From NCBI GenBank assembly GCA_028284955.1, contig JANQQS010000009.1:1-64000 (forward strand): a DNA stretch of 64,000 nt, written 5' to 3'. The first letter of the stretch is position 1. Every line of letters begins with the position of its first letter. Origin of the DNA: Myxococcota bacterium. GTDB taxonomy: Bacteria; Myxococcota_A; Polyangia; Polyangiales; Houyiibacteriaceae. The notes beneath the pieces are model-generated. The model did not search any database. It was not told the origin of the DNA and was given only the letters and a program-made list of their open reading frames with translations. Shown in pieces: positions 42,278 to 52,102 of the stretch. A program made the position numbers and the translations under genes.

Positions 42278-42329
42278 GAACACCGTTCGGTGGCAAAGCC
42301 CGAACGTTGCGCCAAGCGAACCTGGATAC

Positions 42330-42460
42330 GGGATCTGACTCGGGATCGGCATCGATATCGGCGTCTGGATCGGGGTCAGGATCAGGATTGGGATCAGCAT
42401 CTGGTTCGGGTGCGGGATTAGGATGAGTTTCGGTTTCGGGATTCGGATCAGGATTGGCAG
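42330..42460. repeat. Low-complexity GGATCx hexamer tract
   Basis: Imperfect repetition of GGATC/GGATT hexamers. On the minus strand one frame reads an Asp/Pro-rich string (PEPDADPNPDPDPDPDADID), typical of linkers in surface proteins. No start, ribosome-binding site or flanking domain is convincing, so it may be a decayed coding linker. A similar tract lies at 54918-55095. Confidence 0.6.
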
Positions 42461-42515
42461 CAGACTGTGTACGTGATGAAGTTGCGTGCTTCCTGGCGAG
42501 TGAGCTGTGTTTTCT

Positions 42516-42865
42516 GGAGGGTTTGAAGCAAACCCTCCCCCCCGCGGGTACGACCCGCGCGGGTCCCCCACCCGACTCCGACCGCTTGCGCGGCCGCCCC
42601 ATCGCTCCGCGATGGGGCCCCAGCAGCACACCACTTACGCGACCAGGTCACGTGCCTCGTGGCGGGGGAGCTTGGGTGGCTATGTTGTTCGGAGGGTTTG
42701 AAGCAAACCCTCCCCCCCGCGGGTACGACCCGCGCGGGTCCCCCACCCGACTCCGGCCGCTTGCGTGGCCGCCCCATCGCTCCGCGACGGGGCCCCAGCA
42801 GCACACTACTTACGCGACCATGTCCACGTGCATCCTGGCGGGGGAGCTTGGGTGAATCGGCGGGG
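42516..42865. repeat. Two tandem 175-bp hairpin-rich units
   Basis: Unit 1 begins at 42516 and unit 2 at 42691; they are nearly identical. Each contains three consecutive stems: GAGGGTTTG-aag-CAAACCCTC, CGCGGGT-acg-ACCCGCG and CCCCATCGC-tcc-GCGATGGGG (one substitution in unit 2). Each ends in the shared head (CACGTGC...TGGCGGGGGAGCTTGG). Unit 2 runs directly into the hairpin module that precedes copy B. It is non-coding by appearance. Confidence 0.88.
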
Positions 42866-42906
42866 TCGTACCCCGACGAAAGGGTCTGGGTGCCAGACCC
42901 TAAATC
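42866..42906. repeat. GTACCCC/GGGTCTGG hairpin module
   Basis: Continues from the shared head with GGGGTCGTACCCC (about 42863) and GGGTCTGGGTGCCAGACCC (about 42882-42900), the same module as at 1-71 and about 24390-24440. Confidence 0.8.
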
Positions 42907-42910
42907 AATA

Positions 42911-43037
42911 TAGAGCAGTGGAATTTTGGTCTGAGCGCGAGCGCCCCGGCAGCGCAGGCCCGATGACGCACGAATAGTGCTTCGTCGGGCCGAGCAGGGG
43001 AGGAAAGCCGCGCTCAGACCAAAAGGCCACTGCTCTA
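42911..43037. repeat. 127-bp palindromic repeat element, copy B
   Basis: TAGAGCAGTGG at 42911 and CCACTGCTCTA ending at 43037, with GGTCTGAGCGCG and CGCGCTCAGACC as inner stem. Its last three bases are, on the minus strand, the stop codon of dnaE2. It is homologous to copy A in opposite orientation. Confidence 0.87.
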
Positions 43038-46000
43038 GTGGAAATCGCGGGAGCGGGTGGTCACCTCCTCCCCAACCCACGGAGGCGCCCACAAGCGTTT
43101 GGCGACGAGATGGGTAACGCCCTCGGCAACTTGGAGAGTGCCGGCGACGCCAAGAATCGCCTGGGTCTTGGCGACGGTGGCAAATCGCTCAAAGACATCG
43201 CGCCAGACCACGAGATTGACAAAGCCGGTTTCGTCTTCGAGGGTGAAGAAAGTGACGCCGCTGGCGGTGCCCGGGCGCTGCCGGCAGATCACCAAGCCAA
43301 CATATTCGACTTTGGTGGCGTCGCGCATGGCGGAAAGAGCGCGCGCATGAGGAAGGCGTCGCGCTTCAAGCAAAGGGCGAAAGCGCTCCATCAAATGGCC
43401 TCGGGGGCTGTGATGGCTCGCGCGGTAATCCCAGAGAACTTCTTCAGGCGAAGAAAGCGAGCGAAATTGGGCGGTGGAAGGGCTCTGCCACGGCATGGTG
43501 TCAGAGACGTTTTGAGCCAGCGCACGCACCTTCCAAATAGCATCTCGACGCGGCGTACCGAACCCATCTAGAGCGCCCGCTTCGCCGAGCGCAACCAGGC
43601 TGCGCTTCGAGAGGCGCGTGCGGGTGACAAAATCAGCGAGGTCGGCATAAGGAGCTGGCGATTGCGTCATCGCGTCCCGATCGCGTGTTTTCAAACCCTT
43701 CACATAACGAAGCCCCATGCGTATGGCGGGCTTCGGCTGAGACGGTTCGAGCGTGCAGTCCCATGCGCTTTGCTGCACGTCGATGGGACGCACGTCGATG
43801 CGATGACGTTTCGCATCTTCAACGAGCGAGGCTGGAGAATAAAACCCCATCGGCTGCGAATTGAGCAGCGCGCATGTGAACGCCGCCGGGTGATGGCAGC
43901 GCAGCCACGAGGTGACATAGGCCAGTAGAGCAAACGAGGCAGCGTGGCTTTCAGGAAACCCGTATTCGCCAAATCCTTGAATCTGCGAATACACCCGCTC
44001 GGCGAAGTCTTGCGGAATGCCTTTTTTGATCATGCGCGAAATCAATCGTTCGCGATGAGCTTCGATGCGCCCCGAACGACGCCACGCGGCCATATCGCGC
44101 CGCAGCTGGTCGGCTTCTTCGGGGCTATAGCCCGCCGCCACGATGGCCAGCTTCATGACTTGCTCTTGAAAAATGGGCACGCCCAAAGTTTTATGGAGCA
44201 CCCGTTTGAGATCGGGATGCGGATAGTTCACCTCTTCTTCGCCATTTCGCCGACGCAAATAAGGATGCACCATGTCGCCTTGAATGGGGCCAGGGCGCAC
44301 AATCGCCACTTCGATGACCAAATCGTAAAACGTGCGCGGTTTGAGCCGCGGCAGCATGGCCATCTGGGCGCGGCTTTCGATCTGAAAAACCCCCACCGTA
44401 TCGCCTCGCGACACCATGTCGTAGGTGGCGGTATCTTCTGCGGGAACGGTTGCGATCGTGAGGTCGTGTCCGCGGGCGCGGAGCAAATCGAAGCAGCGGT
44501 GAATGCTGGTCAGCGCGCCCAGGCCGAGTAAATCGACTTTGAACAGCGCAAGGTTTTCTACATCGTACTTATCCCATTGAATCACCGTGCGACCTTCCAT
44601 GGTCGCGGGTTCGATCGGCACGATATGAGTCACCGGAAGATGCCCCAGCAAAAAGCCGCCAGGATGAATCGAAAGGTGGCGCGGAAAATCGCTGATTTCA
44701 TGCACCAGCTGGCAGAGGTGGTGGGTGACGGGGGCTTCGGCATCAAGGCCCGCCTCCGAAAGCAATTTCACGCTCAGGCCGTCGCTGTAATGACGCAGCA
44801 GTCGCGTAACGGAATCCAGATCGGTGAGCGGGAGCCCCAGCGCCTTTCCTACATCGCGCACCGCGGATCGTGTTCGGTAGCGAATCACGTTCGCCACCAT
44901 CGCGGCGTGGCGTCGTCCATACCGCGCGTACACATATTGAATCACTTCTTCGCGCCGCTCATGCTCGATATCGAGGTCAATATCCGGGGGCTCGGCTCGG
45001 TTGCGGCTTAGAAAGCGCTCAAAGAGCAAATCCATGCGCACGGGGTCGATCGCGGTAATGCCCAAGCAAAAACACACCGCGCTGTTCGCGGCGCTGCCTC
45101 GACCTTGGCAGAGAATATTGTGCTCGCGGCAGTACACGACGATGTCGTGCATGGTGAGAAAGTAGCCGTCGTATTCAAGCTCCTGGATGAGCTCGAGCTC
45201 GCGTTCAAGTTGCGCGCGCACGTCATCCGGAATCGCGTCGTAGCGCTTTTGCGCGCCCTGCCAGGTCAACGCGCGAAGCCAGCTGGTTTCGGTTTCGCCG
45301 TTTGGCAAATCTTCGGCAGGGTAGCGATATCGAATCTGACTCAAATCAAACGTGCAGCGCTTGGCGATCTCTTGCGTACGCGCCCATAGCTCAGGGGCAT
45401 CAGCAAACAGCTGCTCCATCTCATGGGAAGACTTCACATCGTGCTCCGCGTTCGCTCGAATTCGGCGGCCTGCTTCGGCAAGGCTGCATTTGTGACGAAT
45501 GCAGGTCAGCACGTCTTGCAGCGGTTGCCGTGCTTGGTCGTGATAAAGCACTTCGACGGCTCCCACACAGGGTACGCCTCGCGCTCGAGCCGCCCGGCGA
45601 AGCAAAATCTCCGCCTGCTGTTCTTCGGCGCTGAGATGCCTCGCGCATAGAGCAAACAGATCTTCACCGAATGAATTAAGATCATCGAGGAGCTCTGGAT
45701 GAGGGCAAAGGGCGATCAAATCCCCTGCCGCATCGGCCAGCTCGTGAAGCGTGACCCAGGCCTGCCCTTTGGTGCCGCGCGTATGCGCCTGGGTGATCAG
45801 ACGGCACAGCCGCGCATATCCAAACGCGGTTTTGGCGAGCACCACAACCCGCTTTGCATCGTCTTGCGCATCGTTCTTTTGTACGCGCTCGTCCACATGA
45901 TCATGTACGTACAGTTCAGCGCCAGGAATCACCTGCATGCCGAATTCGCGGGCTCGAACATGCGCGCGAGCAAGGCCATACACGCCATGGCGGTCGGTTA

Positions 46001-46169
46001 GCGCCAGCGCGTGCATCCCGAGCGCGTGTACCTTATCCACGATCTCTTCAGGGTGGCTCGCGCCTTCCAAAAAGCTGTAGTTCGATTTCACCCATAGATG
46101 GATCCCTTGAACGTCTTCACGATCGGCATCTTGACGATGAACCTTTTGACGATAGACATCCTGCGACAT
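43035..46169 (-). CDS. dnaE2: Error-prone DNA polymerase III alpha subunit DnaE2
   Basis: A 1044-aa C-family polymerase. A PHP domain is at the N-terminus ([29 protein letters not shown]). The palm has catalytic Asp residues in [20 protein letters not shown], with the nearby [15 protein letters not shown]. The sequence [20 protein letters not shown] is typical of DnaE2, and the OB fold follows at the C-terminus. It performs translesion synthesis with ImuB. ATG 46169 is preferred over the longer frame from 46385 because conserved PHP sequence follows within 25 residues; it lies 10 bp after imuB. The first residues show a pentad pattern ([15 protein letters not shown]). The stop TAG lies in a palindromic repeat. 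Confidence 0.95.
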   Translation of the reverse strand: MSQDVYRQKVHRQDADREDVQGIHLWVKSNYSFLEGASHPEEIVDKVHALGMHALALTDRHGVYGLARAHVRAREFGMQVIPGAELYVHDHVDERVQKNDAQDDAKRVVVLAKTAFGYARLCRLITQAHTRGTKGQAWVTLHELADAAGDLIALCPHPELLDDLNSFGEDLFALCARHLSAEEQQAEILLRRAARARGVPCVGAVEVLYHDQARQPLQDVLTCIRHKCSLAEAGRRIRANAEHDVKSSHEMEQLFADAPELWARTQEIAKRCTFDLSQIRYRYPAEDLPNGETETSWLRALTWQGAQKRYDAIPDDVRAQLERELELIQELEYDGYFLTMHDIVVYCREHNILCQGRGSAANSAVCFCLGITAIDPVRMDLLFERFLSRNRAEPPDIDLDIEHERREEVIQYVYARYGRRHAAMVANVIRYRTRSAVRDVGKALGLPLTDLDSVTRLLRHYSDGLSVKLLSEAGLDAEAPVTHHLCQLVHEISDFPRHLSIHPGGFLLGHLPVTHIVPIEPATMEGRTVIQWDKYDVENLALFKVDLLGLGALTSIHRCFDLLRARGHDLTIATVPAEDTATYDMVSRGDTVGVFQIESRAQMAMLPRLKPRTFYDLVIEVAIVRPGPIQGDMVHPYLRRRNGEEEVNYPHPDLKRVLHKTLGVPIFQEQVMKLAIVAAGYSPEEADQLRRDMAAWRRSGRIEAHRERLISRMIKKGIPQDFAERVYSQIQGFGEYGFPESHAASFALLAYVTSWLRCHHPAAFTCALLNSQPMGFYSPASLVEDAKRHRIDVRPIDVQQSAWDCTLEPSQPKPAIRMGLRYVKGLKTRDRDAMTQSPAPYADLADFVTRTRLSKRSLVALGEAGALDGFGTPRRDAIWKVRALAQNVSDTMPWQSPSTAQFRSLSSPEEVLWDYRASHHSPRGHLMERFRPLLEARRLPHARALSAMRDATKVEYVGLVICRQRPGTASGVTFFTLEDETGFVNLVVWRDVFERFATVAKTQAILGVAGTLQVAEGVTHLVAKRLWAPPWVGEEVTTRSRDFH

Positions 46170-46179
46170 GTTCGACCCG

Positions 46180-47703
46180 CTAATCGATTGCGCCTTGCTG
46201 ATACCAACGCTTGCGGGCGCGATCGAAATAGAGCCAAAGCACCGCGCCGAGTGCGGTTTCGGCGTAGTAGTAGTCGCGCAACACGGTGCGTGATCGCGTG
46301 GTGGACGCGTTGCACCACCATCCACCGCTGATGCGATAGGGGCCAAAGAGGCGGCGCACGTTTTCTTGAGCCAGTGTGCTGCCAAGGGAGCGCGGGGGAA
46401 TCATCATGCGTCGCACCAATGCAAACGATTGCGCAGACGAGGTAGCGCTGTGATTGGAGGTCATGCTGCGATTGGAGGTAGCGCTGTGATGGGCACCAGC
46501 CCGTCGCTGAGGAACCTGCCGTAACGGCTCCCACTGAAAACGAGCCTCGGGCAGATGACCCGGTCGCAGGCGAGCTCGTGTGACTGATTGAGGACCAAAC
46601 GCAGCCCGAAGGCGAGCGATCGCTCGATCGGCGGGTGCGATATCGCGAGCAGGCCGATCGAGAAGAGCTTGTTGCTCAGAAGTTTGGGCCACGTGGTCGG
46701 CGCTGAGCTTCACCTCTTCGACCGGCGCATCGAGGCGAACCTCTTGAAGGCGCAACCGCACCAGCTCGAGCAAAGTCATGACTTCGCGCGTAGGCTCGGC
46801 AGGTTCGATGCGCTCTTCATGGGTGCCTCCCCGCTCCAGCATCAAACGAACGAAAAGCGTTTTGAGCTTTTGATGGCGCGCCTCGAGCGCTGCGATGAGT
46901 TCAGCGAGACCGCCCTTAATGCCAAAAAGCAATCGATAAGGGTCGGCGTCTGGCGGGTCGACTTCAAAAGCCACCTCGAGCGTCTCTTCGAGCACTCGGG
47001 GTTGCATGGGTAGTTGGGGGCTTTCCGCAAAAAGCCCGTGCATATGGCTTGCTTCGCGGCCAAACCGCGCCGCCAACTCCCCGGCTGGAATCGAGAGAAA
47101 AGCCCCCAGCGTATCCAGCCCGAGCAGCGACAGCCCATCGATCAGCATCGGCGGCAACCCCAGCTTATAGAGCGGCACCACATCCGAGCGATCGCGTTCG
47201 GTCTCTCGGTCTGGAATCACCCAAAACCCAGCCCGCGCGCGCGCAATCGCGAGCGCGCGATATCGCGAAAAGCCCACCACTGTGGACGCATACAAACCGC
47301 GGCCTCGGAGATATCCGTGCACCGCGCGCGTCCAATTGCGCAGGCCCCCGTAAAGCTTGTCGAGCCCTTGCGGGTCGATAAAAAAGGTCTCTGGAAAATA
47401 GCGATCGCGCTCCACCCGCGGAGAAAACGTATGCAGCGCGCGACCGAGCTCCACCGCAAACGCTTCTACTTCATGCTCGGGCACGACGGCGGTATGCACA
47501 TGCGGCACGAGCTGCCGCGCCGCGCTTTGGGTCATGCCAACTCGCAGCTTGAGCGCAGCGGCGCGACGGTTGACCTGAACTAAGCGAGCTTCGGGGCGTT
47601 CAGAAGCGACGACCGCGACGGGCGCTTCTCGCCAGGCGGGCCGCGCTTTGAGCAAGATCTGAAGCGGCAGCAGAGGAAAGGAAATGCATCCGATCCGCTT
47701 CAC
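46180..47703 (-). CDS. imuB: ImuB, catalytically inactive Y-family polymerase homologue
   Basis: A 507-aa Y-family-like protein that connects DnaE2 to the replication clamp. The N-terminal palm is recognisable ([40 protein letters not shown]), but the acidic catalytic residues of active polymerases are missing: there is no Asp in the first strand, and the usual SxDE reads PETF. That matches ImuB. A Ser/Thr/Asn repeat ([17 protein letters not shown]) lies in the C-terminal region. It overlaps imuA by four bases and is followed by dnaE2 after 10 bp. Confidence 0.93.
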   Translation of the reverse strand: MKRIGCISFPLLPLQILLKARPAWREAPVAVVASERPEARLVQVNRRAAALKLRVGMTQSAARQLVPHVHTAVVPEHEVEAFAVELGRALHTFSPRVERDRYFPETFFIDPQGLDKLYGGLRNWTRAVHGYLRGRGLYASTVVGFSRYRALAIARARAGFWVIPDRETERDRSDVVPLYKLGLPPMLIDGLSLLGLDTLGAFLSIPAGELAARFGREASHMHGLFAESPQLPMQPRVLEETLEVAFEVDPPDADPYRLLFGIKGGLAELIAALEARHQKLKTLFVRLMLERGGTHEERIEPAEPTREVMTLLELVRLRLQEVRLDAPVEEVKLSADHVAQTSEQQALLDRPARDIAPADRAIARLRAAFGPQSVTRARLRPGHLPEARFQWEPLRQVPQRRAGAHHSATSNRSMTSNHSATSSAQSFALVRRMMIPPRSLGSTLAQENVRRLFGPYRISGGWWCNASTTRSRTVLRDYYYAETALGAVLWLYFDRARKRWYQQGAID

Positions 47704-48395
47704 GATAGTTCCCTCGTGGCTTGAGAAAGCCCGGGGGGCGCTTGAGATTCGATCGCGAGATGAGGGTGCTCAAGGCCCACTTTGTCTTTGATGACCCGCG
47801 GAAACATCTGAAACGATCCGTCTGCGCGCTGCATGCGTTCGGGGACGATTCGCACGCCGATCAGAGGGCCCAGCGATGGGTCTTGACTGTCGTTTTGGCT
47901 CAGCAAGCAGCATCGCGATCGATGCTGTCGCACGAGCCCTTGCAATCGACTCTGCCACCGCGCAGCCGACCCTCGAGGCACGCCTTCGGTTAGGTCGACC
48001 ACCACCAGTTCAAACGATCCTGATCGGAGCAAAAGCTCGGCCGCGCGAATGAGATCGTAGCGATCCGGCCGACGGGGCACCTGCACCACGACCAAGGAAT
48101 CCAACAAAACACCGGCTTGGCTCAGGTCAGGCGGGAACAGTCCACCATGTTCAGGCTGAATCCAGGCCACCGGGCCGAGCTTTTGGATGTGGGCTACGAA
48201 TGATACAGCGAGGCTCATTCGTGATGCAGAGTTCTGCCCCGAGATTTCGACCAATCGACCCGATGGGAGCAGCTCCTGGAGAGGAGAGACTTTGGCCGGA
48301 AATCCTTTGGCTGGCGAAGCCTTGACCGAAGCAGCCTTGACGGTGGAAGGCAGAGGCGCCAAAGGAGCAAGGGGGATCACGCGAGCGACGGACAT
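47700..48395 (-). CDS. imuA: ImuA, RecA-like SOS mutasome protein
   Basis: A 231-aa RecA/SulA-like protein, first gene of imuA-imuB-dnaE2. The core contains RLVEISGQNSASRMSLAVSF, LGPVAWIQPEHGGLFPPDLS and LLRSGSFELVVVDLTEGVPR, the fold of RecA without an intact P-loop (GQNSASRMS). ATG 48395 is chosen because a 16-bp palindrome and a promoter sit immediately upstream. Residues about 15-37 are four pentapeptides (VKAAS, VKASP, AKGFP, AKVSP) from a 15-bp repeat. ImuA bridges the mutasome to RecA in other bacteria. Confidence 0.92.
   Translation of the reverse strand: MSVARVIPLAPLAPLPSTVKAASVKASPAKGFPAKVSPLQELLPSGRLVEISGQNSASRMSLAVSFVAHIQKLGPVAWIQPEHGGLFPPDLSQAGVLLDSLVVVQVPRRPDRYDLIRAAELLLRSGSFELVVVDLTEGVPRGSAARWQSRLQGLVRQHRSRCCLLSQNDSQDPSLGPLIGVRIVPERMQRADGSFQMFPRVIKDKVGLEHPHLAIESQAPPGLSQATRELS
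48291..48350 (-). repeat. Four diverged 15-bp repeats in imuA
   Basis: Units at 48291, 48306, 48321 and 48336 encode AKVSP, AKGFP, VKASP and VKAAS; sequence divergence is greater than at 30088 or 30363. Confidence 0.7.
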
Positions 48396-48401
48396 GGAGC
48401 A

Positions 48402-48433
48402 GTTCAGTGTACTGAACAAAAAATCAGGTACAA
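48402..48433 (-). promoter_or_regulatory. Promoter and SOS-type palindrome for imuA-imuB-dnaE2
   Basis: GTTCAGTGTACTGAAC (48402-48417) is a 7-bp perfect inverted repeat around a GT centre. On the minus strand TTGTAC (48433-48428) and TACACT (48411-48406) are separated by 16 bp as -35 and -10; the palindrome covers the -10. The GTTCAG half-site also occurs in the LexA box reported for Myxococcus xanthus. Only 6 bp separate it from the start codon, so the transcript would be nearly leaderless. Confidence 0.7.
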
Positions 48434-48738
48434 GTTTTTTTCTGCCCGAAGAGCGCCCCAAACATCGCGCTTTTGAACACGAGGCTTATCGCCCCCACCA
48501 CGCGCCCTCCCAAGTATGAAAGGGGTTTATTACCCCCATAATGAGAGGCCTAGCCTGTAGGCTAAAGGCTACAGCTAAACAAAAAATCCATCAATTTCAG
48601 ATATTTAAAATAGGCACAAACCATGCAGAAATCGTGGGTCAGATTACGTCGCAGTATGCGTTCACTCACAACTGCTTGCTACATATGGCTCGTTCCACAT
48701 TGCTCGTTCCGACAGGGAGGGGAGGAGCGCTTCACCTG
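48434..48738. other. Divergent intergenic region, AT-rich, with small palindromes
   Basis: Contains GGGGTTTATTACCCC (about 48524-48538) and interleaved GCCTAGCCTGTAGGCTAAAGGC repeats (about 48548). The section 48540-48640 is markedly AT-richer than the flanks. An open frame runs through from 48541 into the lipoprotein but lacks conserved sequence. It probably holds the promoter of the DUF1592 gene. Confidence 0.5.
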
Positions 48739-50421
48739 ATGTACCGTTCATCTATTCTTCAAGCATCAAACGCCTCGGGCCGTATTGGATTACTGGCCGG
48801 AGTCGCCTTGCTCGCCCTAACGCCTCTTGCAGGCTGCGAGGGCATGATCGGCGATGAACCCGGAAATGGAGGAAGCGCCGCGGATGGCTCGGACGCTGAC
48901 CCATTTACCCTAGTGTGCGACCCCGAGACGGAAACTCCTCCTCCTCGTCGCACCTGGCTGCTCACCGCGGAACAGATGGATCACACGGTAGACCATCTTT
49001 ACAATGGGCTGGATGGTCCGCGGCTCAACTTCGTGAACAACGAAAACCGGACGTATTACGGAAACCGCGCTGACCGCCTCACGCTCAACAGCGAGCAAGT
49101 GGGGCTTCTGCTCGACCAGAGCGAAGAAGCGGCGCAATTCGTTTCCCAAAATCTCTCTTCGTACGTCGACTGCAATGTCCGAGAGCGCAGCTGCTTCGAT
49201 GAATTTGTCGACCGGTTTGCCACCCGCGCCTGGCGCAAACCGCCCACCCAGGATCAAATCGAGCGGCTGCGCGCGGTGTACGACGTGGGCGCCGAAATCA
49301 GCGTTGGTGAAGGCTACACGTTGACCGCACTGGCGGTGTTGCGCGCGCCCCAGTTCATCCATCGCACCGAGCTCGGCGCGGCGGATGGCGACTACTATCG
49401 CCTAACCCCATGGGAAGTCGCATCCCAGCTTTCCTATCTCATCCTTGACGGGCCTCCCGATGACGAGCTGATGGAGCTTGCGCGCACGGGTGCGATTCTC
49501 GAGCAAGCGACCTTCGAGCAGCAAACCCAGCGACTGATGCAATCTTCCGAAGCGCAAAGCATTGCCTCGCGATTCATGATGCAGCTTACTGGCGCGCGCT
49601 CGATCATCGGCAAAGCGAAGGCTCCTGAGCTCAACGCCGATTTTAGCCCCCAAACGCGCGCCGACATGATGGAAGAGCTGCGCCTCTTCTCCGAAGCGAT
49701 GTTCTTCCGCGACGGCGCCACCTGGAGCGATCTCGTGCTCAGCCGTGAAACGTTCATGAACGCGCGCATCGCGGAGTTTTATGGACAAAGCGGCGTCCAA
49801 GGGGGCGACTTCCAGCGCGTGCAAATCGAAGACCCGCTCCGGTCCGGCTTTCTGACCATGCCGGTCGTGATGTCGGTGCACTCGTCGTCAGACCACGTCG
49901 TGCCCACCACGCGCGGCCGCTTTGTTTTGGCGCAGCTTCTCTGTTCGCCGCTCGGCAACCCGCCCGCAAACGCCTCCGACAGCCCGCTTGCCAACCCTGA
50001 GTTCACTCCGCGCGAGCGACTCGAAGCGATGGAAGGATTCGACCAGTGCTACGCCTGCCACGGCCGCGCCGATCCTATTGGGTTTGCGTTTGACCACTTC
50101 GACGCGGTGGGCCGAACGGTCACCGAGGTGTACGGCGAGCCCATCGACGACAGCGGCGAGATTCGCGAAACCGGCGCGCTCGATGGTTCTTTCGGCAGCC
50201 TTCAAGAGCTCATCGAGCGGATTGCGAATACTCCCGAGGTTCGCGCCTGCATCAGCCGCAAGTTCTACGAGTTCAGCCAGGGGCGCCCCGCGATTCGCTC
50301 GGAAGCGTGTCAGGTCGAAGCCGCGCAGGAGACTTTCGAAGCGTCTGGCGGTGACTTAAGCTCGCTTCTGCAGAGCGGTTTGCAAGGAGACTTCCTGCAT
50401 GTGCGAGGGCCGGGTGAATAA
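48739..50421 (+). CDS. DUF1592/DUF1588-family lipoprotein with a CxxCH motif
   Basis: A 560-aa protein. The ATG at 48739 gives a signal peptide with lipobox (LLALTPLAGC). Then come DUF1592 (about 210-360), DUF1588 with a CxxCH motif (GFDQCYACHGRADPIGFAFD), which could bind heme, and DUF1585 (SCxSRKFYEFSQGRP-like: ACISRKFYEFSQGRP). Such proteins pair with DUF1552 proteins in planctomycetes and myxobacteria, and the next gene is a DUF1552 member. Function is unknown; a c-type cytochrome-dependent enzyme is often suggested. Starts further upstream lack signal sequence. Confidence 0.92.
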   Translation: MYRSSILQASNASGRIGLLAGVALLALTPLAGCEGMIGDEPGNGGSAADGSDADPFTLVCDPETETPPPRRTWLLTAEQMDHTVDHLYNGLDGPRLNFVNNENRTYYGNRADRLTLNSEQVGLLLDQSEEAAQFVSQNLSSYVDCNVRERSCFDEFVDRFATRAWRKPPTQDQIERLRAVYDVGAEISVGEGYTLTALAVLRAPQFIHRTELGAADGDYYRLTPWEVASQLSYLILDGPPDDELMELARTGAILEQATFEQQTQRLMQSSEAQSIASRFMMQLTGARSIIGKAKAPELNADFSPQTRADMMEELRLFSEAMFFRDGATWSDLVLSRETFMNARIAEFYGQSGVQGGDFQRVQIEDPLRSGFLTMPVVMSVHSSSDHVVPTTRGRFVLAQLLCSPLGNPPANASDSPLANPEFTPRERLEAMEGFDQCYACHGRADPIGFAFDHFDAVGRTVTEVYGEPIDDSGEIRETGALDGSFGSLQELIERIANTPEVRACISRKFYEFSQGRPAIRSEACQVEAAQETFEASGGDLSSLLQSGLQGDFLHVRGPGE

Positions 50422-50501
50422 GAATCGAGTGAATAGTCGAGTAGGGCGTGCAATCGAGTCGGGCGAATGATGGAGCCAACTGAAATGACGGGGCCGGGCG
50501 A

Positions 50502-51854
50502 ATGACACAATCGAAATTTCTCACGCGCCGAGAGCTCCTGCGATTCGGCGGCATGGCTGGCGCGGGATGGATGCTCTCCTCCGTCGCTGGCCAGCGCGCG
50601 CTCGCCCAAGGCGCGATTCCCAAACGCGTGCTCTTTCTCCTTTCTCATAACGGAGTGATGACCAGCGGGTGGAACCCGTCCGGAGGCAGTAATTCGCTCA
50701 GCATCGGCGGCGTGATGAGCGCTCTCAACCGACACGCGGGCGACATGGTGGCGATCGACGGTATGCGATACGCGCACACTGGCGGCCACGTCGGCGGCTC
50801 GCTCACGTTCCTCACCAATAGCCCCATGCGGGACCAAAACGACGAGAACACTCGAGCCGAATACGCGTCGCTCGACTACGATATCTCCCAGTTCTTGCGC
50901 GGCCGAGGCCACGTCGGGCGCAACCTTCTCATCACTACGAGCGCGGGCCCCAACCAATGGGGCGGGGGAGAATTCATTACCTACGAGCGGCCTGGCACCC
51001 CGATTCGCGCCCGGGAAGGCGCGAGCGCGCTCTGGGACCAGACCTTCTCGGGCTACACGCCGCCGGCCCAAAACCCCCCGCCCACTGCCGCTCCCGACCC
51101 GCGCAACGATCCCGACTGGCGGCGCCGGCGTCGTGAAGCGGTGCTCGGGTTTGTCCGCGACGAATACGCGGCGCTCCGCGGTCAGCTCGGCGGCGAAGAC
51201 CGCGCGCGGCTCGAAGAAATCGCCGAATCGGTGCACAACCTTGAGCAGCAAATTATTCAGGCCGAAATCGCGATGGGCCAACAGGGCGGCCCTGGCGGAA
51301 GACCCTCGCTCACCTGCGACCCAGGCAATAATCCCGGCGGCGGCTCGCTCGACGTCAACGTCTTTAGCGTGATGGGCCGCATTTTGGTCGAAGCGTTGGC
51401 GTGCGAACAAACGCTCGTCGCCACCCTGCGCTTTGCCCACGGCACCACCGACAACGGAACCCACCACTCCTGGCACCACGGCGAGCTCTCTTCAGACTGG
51501 GAAAACCTGCACAACATCTACATGCGGTGGCAGGCCGACCAGGTTGCCTCGCTCATCGACGAGCTGGCCAACAAACGTCTCGGCAACGGCGACCGCCTGC
51601 TCGACCATACGCTCGTGGTGTGGAGCAACGAAATCGGCGTGGGCGGAATCCAAGAACACAGCGGCAATCGACTTCCTCTCCTTCTCGCCGGCTCCATGGG
51701 TGGGGCCATCCGTACCAACCAGCTCATCCGCGTCAACGGCCTCGAGCACTGCACATTGCTTACGTCTATCGGTCGCGCGTTCGGCATGAACCTAAACGGC
51801 TTCGGCAACATGAACGGCTGTACGGCCGGTCCGCTGCCCGGTCTTTCCACATAG
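50502..51854 (+). CDS. DUF1552-family Tat-exported protein
   Basis: A 450-aa protein. The N-terminus has a twin-arginine signal (LTRRELLRFGGMAGAGWML), so it is exported folded. The domain PKRVLFLLSHNGVMTSGWNP, ALACEQTLVATLRFAHGTTD, HHSWHHG and LVVWSNEIGVGGIQEHSGNR is characteristic of DUF1552, an alkaline-phosphatase-like fold related to DUF1501. It is 80 bp after the DUF1592 gene, and both are probably co-transcribed. The gap holds two imperfect copies of GGCCGGGYGAAT. Confidence 0.92.
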   Translation: MTQSKFLTRRELLRFGGMAGAGWMLSSVAGQRALAQGAIPKRVLFLLSHNGVMTSGWNPSGGSNSLSIGGVMSALNRHAGDMVAIDGMRYAHTGGHVGGSLTFLTNSPMRDQNDENTRAEYASLDYDISQFLRGRGHVGRNLLITTSAGPNQWGGGEFITYERPGTPIRAREGASALWDQTFSGYTPPAQNPPPTAAPDPRNDPDWRRRRREAVLGFVRDEYAALRGQLGGEDRARLEEIAESVHNLEQQIIQAEIAMGQQGGPGGRPSLTCDPGNNPGGGSLDVNVFSVMGRILVEALACEQTLVATLRFAHGTTDNGTHHSWHHGELSSDWENLHNIYMRWQADQVASLIDELANKRLGNGDRLLDHTLVVWSNEIGVGGIQEHSGNRLPLLLAGSMGGAIRTNQLIRVNGLEHCTLLTSIGRAFGMNLNGFGNMNGCTAGPLPGLST

Positions 51855-52102
51855 TTTCCGGCCTAATCTCTCTGGCCCCGATCTCTCTGCACGGTGGCTA
51901 GAACTGCCCGAGCAACGCTTGCGCCGAGCTCCGTGGCCAGGGCAATCGCATTATTTGGTCCACTGAAGTGACGATTGGCGCACGGCCATGGCGGTGGGGG
52001 TGTGCCCCCCGCGACAACGCTCGCTGGCGCGCTTCTTGCTTGAGCGCGGTTGACTGCATGGCAGGCTTACGTAGCCCATGCATCTGTCGGGGAGGTTTCG
52101 GC

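Noticed and set aside
42448-43092. Minus-strand open frames through the hairpin repeats, some spanning over 200 codons
   Set aside because: They run across repeat units and the end of dnaE2, with the same phrases repeated in two frames; the hairpins explain the pattern better than coding.
43035-43571. Plus-strand frame of 177 codons (43038-43571) opposite dnaE2
   Set aside because: It lies opposite the conserved C-terminal region of dnaE2 and has no start context or family match.
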